The notes beneath the pieces were generated by a model. It was not told the DNA's origin. It ran no database searches and saw only the letters and a program-made list of their open reading frames with translations. From Acidobacteriota bacterium (GTDB taxonomy: Bacteria > Acidobacteriota > Aminicenantia > UBA2199), in the NCBI GenBank assembly GCA_018897435.1, contig JAHIKI010000034.1, positions 1-34,072 on the forward strand: 34,072 nt of DNA. Reading direction: 5' to 3'. This document shows, piece by piece, positions 1-8,229 of the stretch. Every line of letters begins with the position of its first letter. The first letter of the stretch is position 1. Both the position numbers and the translations under genes were made by a program.

Positions 1-277
1 CAAACAAACTGTCGGGAAATTCAAACAACAATTCATCTAAAATTTTCAGGGATCCGATGATGACCAGATCTTCCACTTTCTGCGCCAGGATTTTCCCGAT
101 GCCTTCGATTTTCGTCAGATCCTCTCCAGCCAACAGCATGTCTTCAATGGCAAGCGGTAATTCACGGATGCTCTTGGCCGCCTTGACATAGGCACTGACC
201 TTGAATTCATTTTCATCTTTTAGGGAGAGGAAAAAAGCCACTTTGTCAAAAACATTGGCAATTTCCTGGTTGGTCAT
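1..277 (-). CDS. polX: PolX-family DNA polymerase (N-terminal part, runs off the window)
   Basis: The minus-strand frame opens with ATG at 275-277 and stays open to the window edge, giving about 92 residues. The start MTNQEIANVFDKVAFFLSLK, followed by a FKVSAYVKAAKSIRELP-like stretch and the helix-hairpin-helix segment LTKIEGIGKILAQKVEDL, matches the N-terminal 8-kDa-like HhH domain of bacterial PolX. Members of this family are gap-filling repair polymerases, usually with a C-terminal PHP exonuclease domain. The polymerase and PHP domains lie outside the window, so the full architecture is not seen. The gene diverges from the kinase-like gene at 394. The assignment rests on the HhH region alone. 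Confidence 0.8.
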   Translation of the reverse strand, partial: MTNQEIANVFDKVAFFLSLKDENEFKVSAYVKAAKSIRELPLAIEDMLLAGEDLTKIEGIGKILAQKVEDLVIIGSLKILDELLFEFPDSLF

Positions 278-358
278 TTTTGAAATCTTTTATGAATAAA
301 TTTTTTTAGCGAGAATTTCATCGACCCAATCATAACAAAATTCTCATAAAAAGTAAAT

Positions 359-387
359 TTGACATTACCGTAAATCTTGCATAGAAT
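359..387 (+). promoter_or_regulatory. sigma-70-like promoter of the kinase/thyX operon, apparently leaderless
   Basis: A perfect TTGACA (359-364) is separated by 17 bp from TAGAAT (382-387). Counting the last -10 base as -7 places +1 at about 394, the A of the ATG of the downstream gene. No Shine-Dalgarno lies before that ATG. Confidence 0.75.
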
Positions 388-393
388 TCGGCC

Positions 394-978
394 ATGCATA
401 AGATCGCCTTTTCGGGAATCCCCGGCAGCGGCAAAACATCTATTTGGGCCGAAGTGAAAAAATTGCTGTCCCTGAAATTCCGCGTAGAGGAAGTTCCGGA
501 CCTGAAGCTGAACAGCCCTTTTGATTTCGACCAAAAATCCGGTTTTGTCAGCCAATTTTATTTCATCAGCAACCAGATCAACGAAGAGAATATCCGCTCG
601 CAGGTTCATCCCGATTTCCTCCTTTGCGACGGTTCACTTTTAGATCAATGGCTGGAATGGCAGCGATTCCTGACTGAAAAAAAAAGCATCGGCCAGTTGG
701 CGGAAAAGAACGCTCTCCTGGAAAATCTTTTCCGGTTCTGGATGCCCACCTATACCGCGACGTTCCGGATACAAGTGGACGCGAAAATATTGAAAAAGAG
801 GGCTCCCAAAGCCGGATGGCGCGAATATCCTCTGGAGCACTGCCCGCAGCTGGACGAATTGTACGGCCGCATCATCGAGCAAGACCGGATCCAGGCCATT
901 GCTATCTGGAATCATCAATCGGTTGATGAAAGCGCCCAGGAAGTCATGAAACAGCTGACGAACTTGAAACTGATTTGA
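394..978 (+). CDS. P-loop NTPase, nucleoside/nucleotide kinase-like
   Basis: This 194-residue protein begins with a beta strand and a Walker A loop, GIPGSGKT, at residues 8-15. An acidic LLCDGSLLDQW segment near residue 76 resembles the DxD/DRS region of deoxynucleoside or nicotinamide riboside kinases. The C-terminus has a Lys/Arg-rich lid-like stretch (KILKKRAPKAGWREY) typical of small AAA_28/dNK-like kinases. The substrate cannot be read from the sequence. It is followed 38 nt downstream by a ThyX homologue, so a role in thymidylate or other nucleotide metabolism is possible but inferred only from position. The predicted transcription start coincides with the ATG. Confidence 0.75.
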   Translation: MHKIAFSGIPGSGKTSIWAEVKKLLSLKFRVEEVPDLKLNSPFDFDQKSGFVSQFYFISNQINEENIRSQVHPDFLLCDGSLLDQWLEWQRFLTEKKSIGQLAEKNALLENLFRFWMPTYTATFRIQVDAKILKKRAPKAGWREYPLEHCPQLDELYGRIIEQDRIQAIAIWNHQSVDESAQEVMKQLTNLKLI

Positions 979-1016
979 AAAATCCTTTTCCGGCAAGGTG
1001 ATCTCGGGAGGAGAAA

Positions 1017-2477
1017 TTGCAGGTCAAATTGGCAGGTTTTAATATCGACTCAGAAATAATGCAACAACTGGATCCGCACGGACGCAGGCATCTTACGCCG
1101 GAAACGCTCAGCGCCGCCTACGCCCGCATCAGCCGCAGCCCGCTGTCCATCGACCAGCTCAGAAAAAAAGCCTGCCTTGATATGGAAAAAGCCAGGAAAT
1201 CGAATCAAAAGATCATTTTTGAAATGGGTCACCATTCCGTGGCCGAACACGCGGTTTTCAATTTCGACATCATGGGAGTTTCCCGGCTGGCTTTGGAAGA
1301 AATTGAAAAATTCCGCCTGGTTTCCTATACCGAAAAATCACAGCGTTATGTCACCCTTGATGGAGATTTTATCACTCCAGCGGAATTAAAGTCCCCGGCA
1401 TTGAAAAAAGTTTTCCAGGGAACCATTAAAAAGCAAAACCGTTTTTATTTCAAAGCCTTTGCCATTTTAAACAAAAGGCTGCAGGATCAACACCGGGAAC
1501 TGACGCGAAGCGTTTCCGGCCGGAACCTGGTGGAGGGCTGGGCCAAAGAAGACGCCCGCTATATTCTTTCGCTGGCCACCAGCGGCCAGGTCGGCATGAC
1601 CATCAATGCCCGCAACCTGGAGCACCTGTTCCGCCGCTTTCGCCTCAACCCCAGGGATGAAGTGCGAAAACTCGCTGAAAAATTATATGCCCTGGTGCTC
1701 CCCATCGCCCCGTCCATCATCCTTTTTCCCGAACCATCCGCTTTCGAACGGGAAACTTTTTCCACTTTAGACAAGTGTTTTCGGCCCGTTGCCCAAAAAG
1801 CGGAAACACCTTTCAGCCGGGAGCCCAAGATCGTTTCGTTTTCGGAGAACGGCGACAACCTGATCCTGGCTTCCCATTTGAGTGTCAGCCAAAATCTCGA
1901 ATTTGCCCGGGCCATGAACACGGTCAAAAAAGTGAGCGCCGCGCAAAAGAAACTCATGTTCATGGATTTTTTCCGCAAGATCCAATTTTTCGACGCTCCG
2001 CCGCGGGAATTCGAAATGGCCGACATCACTTTCCAGGCGATCGTCAGCGCTGCCAATTTTGCCCAGCTGAAACGCCATCGCATGGCCACCCTGCTGTCCG
2101 GACCCTATATCCCGGAATTGGGCACCATCGTGCCGGCCAGCGTGACCGCCGCCGGCTTGGAAAAAGAATTTCGCCAGATTATCGACACAACCAATAGTGC
2201 CTATTGCCAAATCAAGGAAAAATCCGGCGCCGCGGCCGACTACATCCTGACCAATTCCCATTGCCGCCGCGTGCTGATGAAAATGAACCTGAGAGAGATG
2301 TACCATTTTGTCAGGCTGCGCGACGACGCCCACGCCCAGTGGGACATTCGCAATCTGGCCCACCGTCTCTCCGAAAAAATTAAAACGCTTATGCCGCTGA
2401 CCGCCATGATGCTTTGCGGCAAAAGCGGCTTTACGGAAGAATACAAAAAAATATTCAAGACGCCGCCTCCCGACTGA
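1017..2477 (+). CDS. thyX: Tandem-domain FAD-dependent thymidylate synthase (ThyX) homologue
   Basis: The protein has 486 residues, about twice the length of an ordinary ThyX, and contains two ThyX-like domains in tandem. Domain 1 has HHSVAEHAVFNF, then a version of the RHRx7S signature in which RHR is KFR but the S-x-R-Y part (KSQRYV) is kept, and later DARYILSLAT and NARNLEHLF. Domain 2 has an intact RHR (QLKRHRMATL) but a degenerate S-x-R-Y, followed by well-kept NLREMYHF and AQWDIRNLA elements. Canonical ThyX methylates dUMP using FAD, NADPH and methylene-THF and acts as a homotetramer. The start is TTG at 1017, chosen because GGGAGGAG lies just upstream and the homologous N-terminus begins there. 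A small hairpin spans the stop codon. Confidence 0.85.
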   Translation: MQVKLAGFNIDSEIMQQLDPHGRRHLTPETLSAAYARISRSPLSIDQLRKKACLDMEKARKSNQKIIFEMGHHSVAEHAVFNFDIMGVSRLALEEIEKFRLVSYTEKSQRYVTLDGDFITPAELKSPALKKVFQGTIKKQNRFYFKAFAILNKRLQDQHRELTRSVSGRNLVEGWAKEDARYILSLATSGQVGMTINARNLEHLFRRFRLNPRDEVRKLAEKLYALVLPIAPSIILFPEPSAFERETFSTLDKCFRPVAQKAETPFSREPKIVSFSENGDNLILASHLSVSQNLEFARAMNTVKKVSAAQKKLMFMDFFRKIQFFDAPPREFEMADITFQAIVSAANFAQLKRHRMATLLSGPYIPELGTIVPASVTAAGLEKEFRQIIDTTNSAYCQIKEKSGAAADYILTNSHCRRVLMKMNLREMYHFVRLRDDAHAQWDIRNLAHRLSEKIKTLMPLTAMMLCGKSGFTEEYKKIFKTPPPD

Positions 2478-2508
2478 ACGCCGGATTCGCACCGGGGATC
2501 GCGTTCAG
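2474..2508. terminator. Hairpin between convergent thyX and purine permease genes
   Basis: CTGAACG at 2474-2480 pairs with CGTTCAG at 2502-2508, with an inner CCGG/CCGG pair. It lies between two convergent 3' ends and overlaps the thyX stop codon. There is no T-run on the plus strand and only a short one after the minus-strand gene, so a bidirectional terminator role is only tentative. Confidence 0.35.
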
Positions 2509-2514
2509 AAAAAT

Positions 2515-3807
2515 TCAGGACAAATAGAAATCGACGGCAAACAGCAAAGCCACCAGCGCCAGCAAGGGATGGACCTCATCCTTTTTCCCGGCCAGCCATT
2601 TCAGCAGGACATAGGCAATGAAACCGCAACCGATGCCTTTGGAGATGCTGAAAGTAAAAGGAATCATGACAATGATCAAAAAAACCGGCAAGGCCGTGCT
2701 GACATCATCCCAGCGGACGGAACGAACGCCGGAAATCAGCAAAAAACCGACCAGGATCAAGGCCGGGGCAGTGGCATAGGCCGGCACGACCGCTACCAGG
2801 GGAGTGAAAAAAACCGCCAGCAAAAACAGAATCCCGGCCACCACGGAGGTCAGCCCGGTGCGGCCGCCTTCGCTGACTCCGGCAGCACTTTCCACATAGG
2901 TGGTCACCGAGCTGCAGCCGAACAGACCGCCGCAGAGAGCGCCCAGCGAGTCGACGAACAAAACATTTTTCAGCCGCGGCATCCTGCCGGCCCGGTCCAT
3001 GAAGCCGGCCTGTTCGCCCACCGCCACTACCGTTCCCATGGTGTCAAAGAAATCGGTGATCAAAAAGGCGAAAAGGGTCCCCAGCAACCCCAGGCGGATG
3101 GCGCCGAAGATATCCAGGGCGAAAAAAGTTTTGAAATACTCGGGCTTTATCCCGGCCAGCAAGGATGCCGGCATGCGGATCAAACCGGCTGCCGCGGCCG
3201 CTGCCGTGCAAGCAAAGATGCCGATCAGGAAAGAGCCCCTGACCTTTTTTACCATCAATATCGCCGTCAGCACCAAACCGAATATCGCAATCAGGCTTTC
3301 AGGCCCGAGCTTGCCGAAAGCGATCAAGGTCGCCGGATCGGCCACGACCAGCCGGGCGTTCTGCAGCCCGATCAGGGCGATCAACAAGCCGATCCCGACT
3401 CCGATGCCGCGCTTCAGGTCTAGCGGGATGGCATCCATTATCTTTTCACGGATACGGGTCAGGACCAGGATGGAAATAATGGCCCCCTCCAGAAAAACGA
3501 TCCCCATGGCCGTCTGCCAGGGGACTTTCATGCCGATAATCACGCTGTAAGCCAGAAAAGCGTTCAGCCCCATGCCCGAAGCCATGGCCAGGGGATAATT
3601 GCTGACCAGCCCCATGAGAATGCTTAAGATCCCGGCGCCAAGACAGGTGGCCACCGCCAAAGCCGGCAGCAATTCGTCGCCCATGGCCGCCGCCAATATT
3701 TTCGGGTTCACGAAAATGATATAGGCCATGGCCATGAAGGTGACCATGCCGGCTACAATTTCCCGGCCCACGGTTGTTTGGTTGGCTTTCAGTTTAAAAA
3801 TATCCAT
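2515..3807 (-). CDS. NCS2-family purine permease (AzgA/GhxP/PbuG type)
   Basis: This 430-residue, highly hydrophobic protein has an N-terminus (GREIVAGMVTFMAMAYIIFV then NPKIL) diagnostic of the AzgA-like branch of nucleobase:cation symporters. Further family markers are GMGLNAFLAYSVI, DFFDTMGTVVAVGEQAG and SSVTTYVESAAGVSEGGRTG, the last two forming the substrate-binding region. Length and order match guanine/hypoxanthine or adenine permeases. The exact base transported cannot be decided. An AAGGA Shine-Dalgarno lies 7 nt before the ATG and a sigma-70-like promoter just upstream. The gene is monocistronic, convergent with thyX and divergent from the protease operon. No purine riboswitch fits in the roughly 15-nt leader. 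Confidence 0.93.
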   Translation of the reverse strand: MDIFKLKANQTTVGREIVAGMVTFMAMAYIIFVNPKILAAAMGDELLPALAVATCLGAGILSILMGLVSNYPLAMASGMGLNAFLAYSVIIGMKVPWQTAMGIVFLEGAIISILVLTRIREKIMDAIPLDLKRGIGVGIGLLIALIGLQNARLVVADPATLIAFGKLGPESLIAIFGLVLTAILMVKKVRGSFLIGIFACTAAAAAAGLIRMPASLLAGIKPEYFKTFFALDIFGAIRLGLLGTLFAFLITDFFDTMGTVVAVGEQAGFMDRAGRMPRLKNVLFVDSLGALCGGLFGCSSVTTYVESAAGVSEGGRTGLTSVVAGILFLLAVFFTPLVAVVPAYATAPALILVGFLLISGVRSVRWDDVSTALPVFLIIVMIPFTFSISKGIGCGFIAYVLLKWLAGKKDEVHPLLALVALLFAVDFYLS

Positions 3808-3827
3808 GTTTTTTCCTTGGCAAACAC

Positions 3828-3857
3828 ATGATAATCGGTTTCCTTCTTTTAAGTCAA
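3828..3857 (-). promoter_or_regulatory. sigma-70-like promoter of the NCS2 permease gene
   Basis: Read on the minus strand, TTGACT (3852-3857) and TATCAT (3828-3833) are separated by 18 bp. The leader is short and carries the AAGGA ribosome binding site. Confidence 0.55.
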
Positions 3858-3928
3858 TTCAAATTCACGACAAGCGGATTTCAACAACCGAGCATTGCAC
3901 TTGCCAAAGTCATCATGACGGTTTTTTG

Positions 3929-3957
3929 TTGACTGAGGCCTATATTTATGCTATTTT
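3929..3957 (+). promoter_or_regulatory. sigma-70-like promoter of the protease-trpS-scpAB operon, nearly leaderless
   Basis: TTGACT (3929-3934), a 17-bp spacer and TATTTT (3952-3957) place +1 near 3964, only about 3 nt before the ATG at 3967. There is no Shine-Dalgarno. Confidence 0.65.
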
Positions 3958-3966
3958 TTTGAGATC

Positions 3967-4638
3967 ATGACAGATATATTCCGCATTGTGATCCAGTTTG
4001 CTGTCGTTCTCTTTGCCATATCGATCCATGAGTCGGCCCACGCCTGGGTCGCCGACCGCTGCGGCGACCCCACGGCCAAGCTGATGGGCCGGGTCACCCT
4101 GAATCCCATCGCCCACATCGATCTCATCGGCACCATTATTTTCCCGATCCTGCTGGCGGTCATGGGAGCCCCTGTCTTCGGGTGGGCCAAGCCGGTCATG
4201 GTCAATCCCCGAAACTTCCGCAACCGCCGCCGCGACGGGATGCTCGTTTCCGCCGCCGGCCCGATTTCCAACATATTGGTCGCCCTAGGAGTGATCCTAT
4301 TGCTTGGGCTTTTTAACAATCCCATCATGCAGTCAACCAGCACCAGCCTCGCCTTGTTAATAAAAATTGCCACTTATTTGCTGATGATCAACATTTTCCT
4401 GGCCGTATTCAACCTGATCCCGATCCCGCCCCTGGACGGCAGCGGTATCTTGGAGGGATTGCTTAAGGGCCAGGCCCTGGTCATGTTTGAAAAGATCAAA
4501 CCCTATGGCTTTTTTATTCTTTTGTTAATTATCTACACCCATGCTCTTGATTCCATAGCCAATTTTATTTTTACCATTCTTTTTAAAACCTTTCCTTTTT
4601 TGATTTTCATCATGATGAAAGCGGGAGTGGTCGGATGA
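3967..4638 (+). CDS. Site-2 protease family membrane metalloprotease (M50)
   Basis: This is a 223-residue integral membrane protein with the zinc-binding HESAH motif at residues 21-25 inside the first hydrophobic segment. It also has the second family motif near residue 150 (NLIPIPPLDGSGIL), whose Asp is the third metal ligand. The conserved GPISN and FGWAKPV segments lie between. The length fits the compact YwhC/rhomboid-like S2P subgroup, which lacks a PDZ domain. The gene leads an operon with trpS, scpA and scpB, an arrangement common in many bacteria. The natural substrate is unknown. The stop overlaps the trpS start (ATGA). Confidence 0.93.
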   Translation: MTDIFRIVIQFAVVLFAISIHESAHAWVADRCGDPTAKLMGRVTLNPIAHIDLIGTIIFPILLAVMGAPVFGWAKPVMVNPRNFRNRRRDGMLVSAAGPISNILVALGVILLLGLFNNPIMQSTSTSLALLIKIATYLLMINIFLAVFNLIPIPPLDGSGILEGLLKGQALVMFEKIKPYGFFILLLIIYTHALDSIANFIFTILFKTFPFLIFIMMKAGVVG

Positions 4639-5618
4639 ATCCCCGCATCATCATGAGCGGCATCCGGCCGACCGGCACCGGGGCCGCCCACCTGGGTCAT
4701 TGGGAAGGCGCCCTTAAAAACTGGCTGAAGCTTCAGGATATGGGCGCATGCTACTATTCGATCGTCGACTGGCACGCCTTGACCACCGAATACCAGGATG
4801 TAAAAAATATCCAAAGCAGTGTCCGCCAGATACTGCTTGACCTGCTGGCAGTGGGCATTGATCCGGAAAAAAGCGTCGTCTACCTGCAGTCTGCGGTCAA
4901 GGAAATCTCCGAACTTTTCCTGCTGCTAGGCATGATGACCCCCCTGGGCTGGCTGGAGCGGGTTCCGACCTTCAAGGAGCAACAAGCCCAACTGGGCGAC
5001 CGTGACATCAATACCTTCGGCTTCCTCGGTTACCCGCTGCTGCAGACCGTGGACATCATCATCATGAAAGCCGATACCGTGCCGGTGGGCGAAGACCAGG
5101 TCTACCATCTGGAATTGGCCAGGGAGATCGTGCGCCGCTTCAACAACCTCTACGGCGACTGTTTCCCCGAGCCCCAGCCTTTCCTGACCCCCATTCCCAA
5201 ACTTCCCGGCCTGGACGGCCGCAAAATGAGCAAGAGCTACGGCAACGCCATCTATCTAAACGATTCTACAGCCGTGCTGGAAGAAAAAATCAGACCCATG
5301 GTCACCGATGTGCGCCGCAAGCGCCGATCCGATCCCGGTGTGCCCGAGGATTGCCCGGTGTTCACTTTGCACCAGGCTTATTCCAATAGCGAAGAGATCG
5401 CCATGGTTTCTGCCGAATGTCGCACGGCCGGAATCGGCTGCCTGGATTGCAAAAAGATTCTGATCCGCAATATCAACGCCTTCCTGGAACCCTTCCGTCA
5501 ACGGCGCAGCAGATATGAAAAAATTGCCGTGGCCGACATTCTCGAACCAGGCAACCGCCGTGCCGTCGAGCAGGCCCGGCGCACCGTCAGCCAGGTGCGT
5601 GAGCTGATGAACGTGTAA
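4635..5618 (+). CDS. trpS: Tryptophanyl-tRNA synthetase
   Basis: The enzyme charges tRNA-Trp with tryptophan in the cytoplasm. The protein has 327 residues, normal for bacterial TrpRS. The class I HIGH-type motif is HLGH at residues 19-22 after the SGIRPTG segment, and the second ATP motif is an intact KMSKS at 197-201. The DIIIMKADTVPVGEDQVYHL stretch is the conserved substrate pocket region containing the GEDQ signature. The start overlaps the upstream protease gene by 4 nt and the stop abuts scpA (TAATG), indicating translational coupling. Confidence 0.96.
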   Translation: MNPRIIMSGIRPTGTGAAHLGHWEGALKNWLKLQDMGACYYSIVDWHALTTEYQDVKNIQSSVRQILLDLLAVGIDPEKSVVYLQSAVKEISELFLLLGMMTPLGWLERVPTFKEQQAQLGDRDINTFGFLGYPLLQTVDIIIMKADTVPVGEDQVYHLELAREIVRRFNNLYGDCFPEPQPFLTPIPKLPGLDGRKMSKSYGNAIYLNDSTAVLEEKIRPMVTDVRRKRRSDPGVPEDCPVFTLHQAYSNSEEIAMVSAECRTAGIGCLDCKKILIRNINAFLEPFRQRRSRYEKIAVADILEPGNRRAVEQARRTVSQVRELMNV

Positions 5619-6349
5619 TGGAAATTGAAATCTCAAACTACCAGGTACAAACCGATTTTTTCGAAGGCCCACTGGACCTGTTGCTGCATTTGATCCGCAA
5701 AAATAAAATGAAGATCGTGGAGATCCGCCTGTCGCAGATCACGGCCGAGTACCTGGCCTACCTGGAAAACAAGAAGGGGATCAATCCCTCGCGTGAAAGC
5801 GATTTTCTGACGACCGCCGCCACCTTGATTTACATAAAATCCCGCTCATTGCTGCCCAAACCCGAAGACCCGGCCGAAGAATCCCCGGAAAAAAAATTGA
5901 TCCACACCCTGATCGAATACGAAAAAATCCAGAAAATTTCCAAAATGCTGCAGGATATGGAATACACGGAGCTCTTGCTTTGGCGGCGCCTGGAAATTGA
6001 CGAAAATTTCACTAATCGCGAATACGCTTTAAAGGAAGTGTCGGCCTTTCAACTGGCGGAAATATTCTTTGATATCATCAAAAAGAAAGAAAACGAGCAG
6101 TTTTTGTATATTTCCTCAAAAAATTATTCCATTGCCGAAAAGCTGGAAGAAATTTCCGTCCTGTTGAAGAAAAATGTCTTTATCGATTTCAGCGCTTACA
6201 TGTCCAAGCTTGATTCCATCGAGGAAATACTGGTCAGTTTTTTTACCCTGTTGGAAATGATCAAACGCCACCTGCTCATTGCCGTTCAGGAACAGCTGTT
6301 CGGGGCCATTTCCATATACCCGAACCAAGTCGGCAGACTGGAAAATTGA
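5618..6349 (+). CDS. scpA: Segregation and condensation protein A
   Basis: ScpA is the kleisin subunit of the SMC-ScpAB condensin and bridges the SMC heads during chromosome segregation. The N-terminus YQVQTDFFEGPLDLLLHLIR is the kleisin signature, and TAEYLAYLE plus FLTTAATLIYIKSRSLLP complete the N-terminal domain. The C-terminus (IEEILVSFFTLLEMIKRH) forms the winged helix that contacts SMC. The length of 243 residues is usual. It starts within the trpS stop codon and is followed immediately by scpB. No smc gene is in the window. Confidence 0.96.
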   Translation: MEIEISNYQVQTDFFEGPLDLLLHLIRKNKMKIVEIRLSQITAEYLAYLENKKGINPSRESDFLTTAATLIYIKSRSLLPKPEDPAEESPEKKLIHTLIEYEKIQKISKMLQDMEYTELLLWRRLEIDENFTNREYALKEVSAFQLAEIFFDIIKKKENEQFLYISSKNYSIAEKLEEISVLLKKNVFIDFSAYMSKLDSIEEILVSFFTLLEMIKRHLLIAVQEQLFGAISIYPNQVGRLEN

Positions 6350-6354
6350 AAAGC

Positions 6355-6927
6355 ATGCACCCAGAGCCAATCACCCGACAGATCGCTATGATCGAAGCCA
6401 TTCTTTTTGTTTCCAAGGAACCGCTAGAACCCGGGCGGATCATGGAATTTTTGGAGATCAAGGATATCGGAGAATTTGAAAAACTCCTGACAATTATGGA
6501 AAAAGAGCAACTGCAGGACCGCCCGGAGCGGGGGTTGTTGCTGAAAAGAAGCGGCGGCGGTTTACAACTGGTGACCAAACCCGAATTGCACGATGAACTG
6601 AAAGCATTTTTCACCATCAAGCAATCTACGAAATTGACCCTGGCCTCGCTTGAGACCCTGTCGATCATCGCCTACCGCCAGCCCGCCACGCTGGCTGAAA
6701 TTTCCGACATGCGCGGTGTCAATTCCACTGGGCCGGCAAAAAGCCTGCTGCAAAAAAAATTGATCAAGATCACGGGCAGGAAAAAAGTACCGGGACTCCC
6801 CGCATTGTACGCCACCACCCAGGAGTTTTTAATCTACTTTGGTTTAAACGACATGACGGAATTGCCGTCGCTGGAAGAACTGACCGAACTTTTCGAAGAA
6901 AAAGAACAGCCTTCATTATTCAAATAG
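6355..6927 (+). CDS. scpB: Segregation and condensation protein B
   Basis: ScpB is the winged-helix dimer that binds ScpA in the SMC complex. Markers are IEAILFVSKEPL near the N-terminus, a TLASLETLSIIAYRQPATLAEI core that is almost invariant in ScpB, RGVNS, and ALYATTQEFLIYFGL near the C-terminus. I chose ATG 6355. An in-frame TTG at 6346 would overlap the scpA stop as TTGA and add three residues, and it is a real alternative given the tight coupling elsewhere in this operon. An acidic tail ends the protein. Confidence 0.94.
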   Translation: MHPEPITRQIAMIEAILFVSKEPLEPGRIMEFLEIKDIGEFEKLLTIMEKEQLQDRPERGLLLKRSGGGLQLVTKPELHDELKAFFTIKQSTKLTLASLETLSIIAYRQPATLAEISDMRGVNSTGPAKSLLQKKLIKITGRKKVPGLPALYATTQEFLIYFGLNDMTELPSLEELTELFEEKEQPSLFK

Positions 6928-6936
6928 GAGGAATAC

Positions 6937-8058
6937 ATGGAATCTTTGGTCAACCCCCATGTGCTGCAGATCACTCCGTACAAACCGGGCAAACCGGTCG
7001 AAGACCTTCAAAGAGAATTCAATCTTAAAAAAATCGTCAAGCTGGCATCCAACGAGAACATGCTGCCGATCCCGGAACGAGTCAGAAAGGCAATAAGCGC
7101 CGAATTGTCCCAGGTCCACTTCTATCCCGATTCCGACAACCATTACCTGCGGCAGCGCCTTGCCGATTACAACGGTTTGCAGCTAGACAACGTCATCGTC
7201 GGCGCCGGCTCGGTGGAGATCATCCACATGCTGGTCCGTACTTTTCTCAAAAGCGGCGAAAAAGTCCTGAGTTCTGAAAAGACATTCCCTTTATACAAAA
7301 TCGTCACCACGGAAATTGCCGGGGAGTCGGCCTATGTCGAGGCCCCGATGAGCCGGGAACTGTGTTTCGACCTGAAAGCCATCGCCGCCAAGATCGATCC
7401 GCAAACCAAGATCATTTTTATCACCAATCCCAACAATCCGACCGGAACCTTCGTCCACGCCCAACCTATCCGTGATTTCATTGAACGGGTTCCCAGCGAT
7501 AAAATTGTCGTCCTGGACAATGCCTACCAGGAGTATGTAGACAATCCAGACGATTATGTGACCGGCCTGGATGAGATCCGCCAGAAAAAAAACGTGGTGG
7601 TTTTAAGGACTTTTTCCAAGGTTTATGGCTTGGCCGGATTGCGTGTGGGCTACGCCCTGGCCAAGACGGAGATCATCGCCATCCTCAATCGTGTTAAAGC
7701 GCCATTCAACGTCACCCGCCTCAGCCAATGTGCCGCCCTGGCCTCCCTGGAAAGTGAAGATTATAAAAACGAGTCGGTTAGAATGAACCGGGCCAACAAG
7801 GCCAAGTTGTTAAGCCAGCTGCACGGTTTGGGGCTGCGCGTGATTCCTTCACAGACCAATTTTCTCCTTTTTTTTCCAAAAACGGATGTGGCCGAATTGA
7901 ATCTCCGCCTGCTCAAGGAGGGGGTGATCATCCGGCCAACCGGAAGTTTCGGTATACCGGAAGGCATGCGGGTTACGGTGGGCTTGCAAGAGGAAAACGA
8001 TTTTTTTATAGCCAAGCTGCAAAAAGTTCTGGCAAAAATAAAAAAACAGACAACCTGA
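6937..8058 (+). CDS. hisC: Histidinol-phosphate aminotransferase
   Basis: This 373-residue fold-type I PLP enzyme converts imidazole-acetol phosphate to histidinol phosphate; related HisC-like enzymes act on aromatic amino acids. The sequence shows LASNENMLP, FYPDSDNHYLR, ITNPNNPTGTF, DNAYQEY and the Schiff-base lysine in RTFSKVYGLAGLRVGYA (Lys228). The C-terminal GVIIRPTGSFGIPEGMRVTV matches HisC closely. It has a strong ribosome binding site (AGGAGG) and lies 9 nt after scpB, so it is probably the last gene of that operon. No other his gene is in view, so a broader aromatic aminotransferase role cannot be excluded. Confidence 0.9.
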   Translation: MESLVNPHVLQITPYKPGKPVEDLQREFNLKKIVKLASNENMLPIPERVRKAISAELSQVHFYPDSDNHYLRQRLADYNGLQLDNVIVGAGSVEIIHMLVRTFLKSGEKVLSSEKTFPLYKIVTTEIAGESAYVEAPMSRELCFDLKAIAAKIDPQTKIIFITNPNNPTGTFVHAQPIRDFIERVPSDKIVVLDNAYQEYVDNPDDYVTGLDEIRQKKNVVVLRTFSKVYGLAGLRVGYALAKTEIIAILNRVKAPFNVTRLSQCAALASLESEDYKNESVRMNRANKAKLLSQLHGLGLRVIPSQTNFLLFFPKTDVAELNLRLLKEGVIIRPTGSFGIPEGMRVTVGLQEENDFFIAKLQKVLAKIKKQTT

Positions 8059-8150
8059 AAATACCCTTAAAAACAGCCGGAATCGATTTTGGAAACATGG
8101 CAAATTCCTTTAGTGGAGGGCCTTATCTGAGAGATAAAAATCAATTAAGC

Positions 8151-8178
8151 TTGATTGATTTTTACTGACAATTATGAT
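8151..8178 (+). promoter_or_regulatory. Possible promoter of the glycine cleavage operon
   Basis: TTGATT (8151-8156), a 16-bp spacer and TATGAT (8173-8178) fall in an AT-rich leader upstream of gcvT. The -35 element also forms one arm of a weak AATCAA/TTGATT inverted repeat. I see no conserved glycine riboswitch core here. Confidence 0.4.
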
Positions 8179-8229
8179 AAATTTAATTTTATTTTAAGTG
8201 AATTCTTTATTAAAAAAATGGAGGGTGCT

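Noticed and set aside
1767..2492. 241-codon minus-strand frame opposite thyX
   Set aside because: Low-complexity shadow frame with no start signal; thyX on the other strand has diagnostic motifs.
2569..3423. 284-codon plus-strand open frame inside the purine permease gene
   Set aside because: It is antisense to a clearly conserved permease, is rich in Gln/Asp/His as expected for a shadow frame, and lacks a ribosome binding site.
8139..8165. Terminator after hisC (AATCAA/TTGATT hairpin followed by T-rich sequence)
   Set aside because: The stem is only six A/T-rich pairs and overlaps the candidate gcv promoter; too weak to call.
8059..8229. Glycine riboswitch upstream of gcvT
   Set aside because: I looked for the paired conserved aptamer cores and found none; the leader is AT-rich and short.
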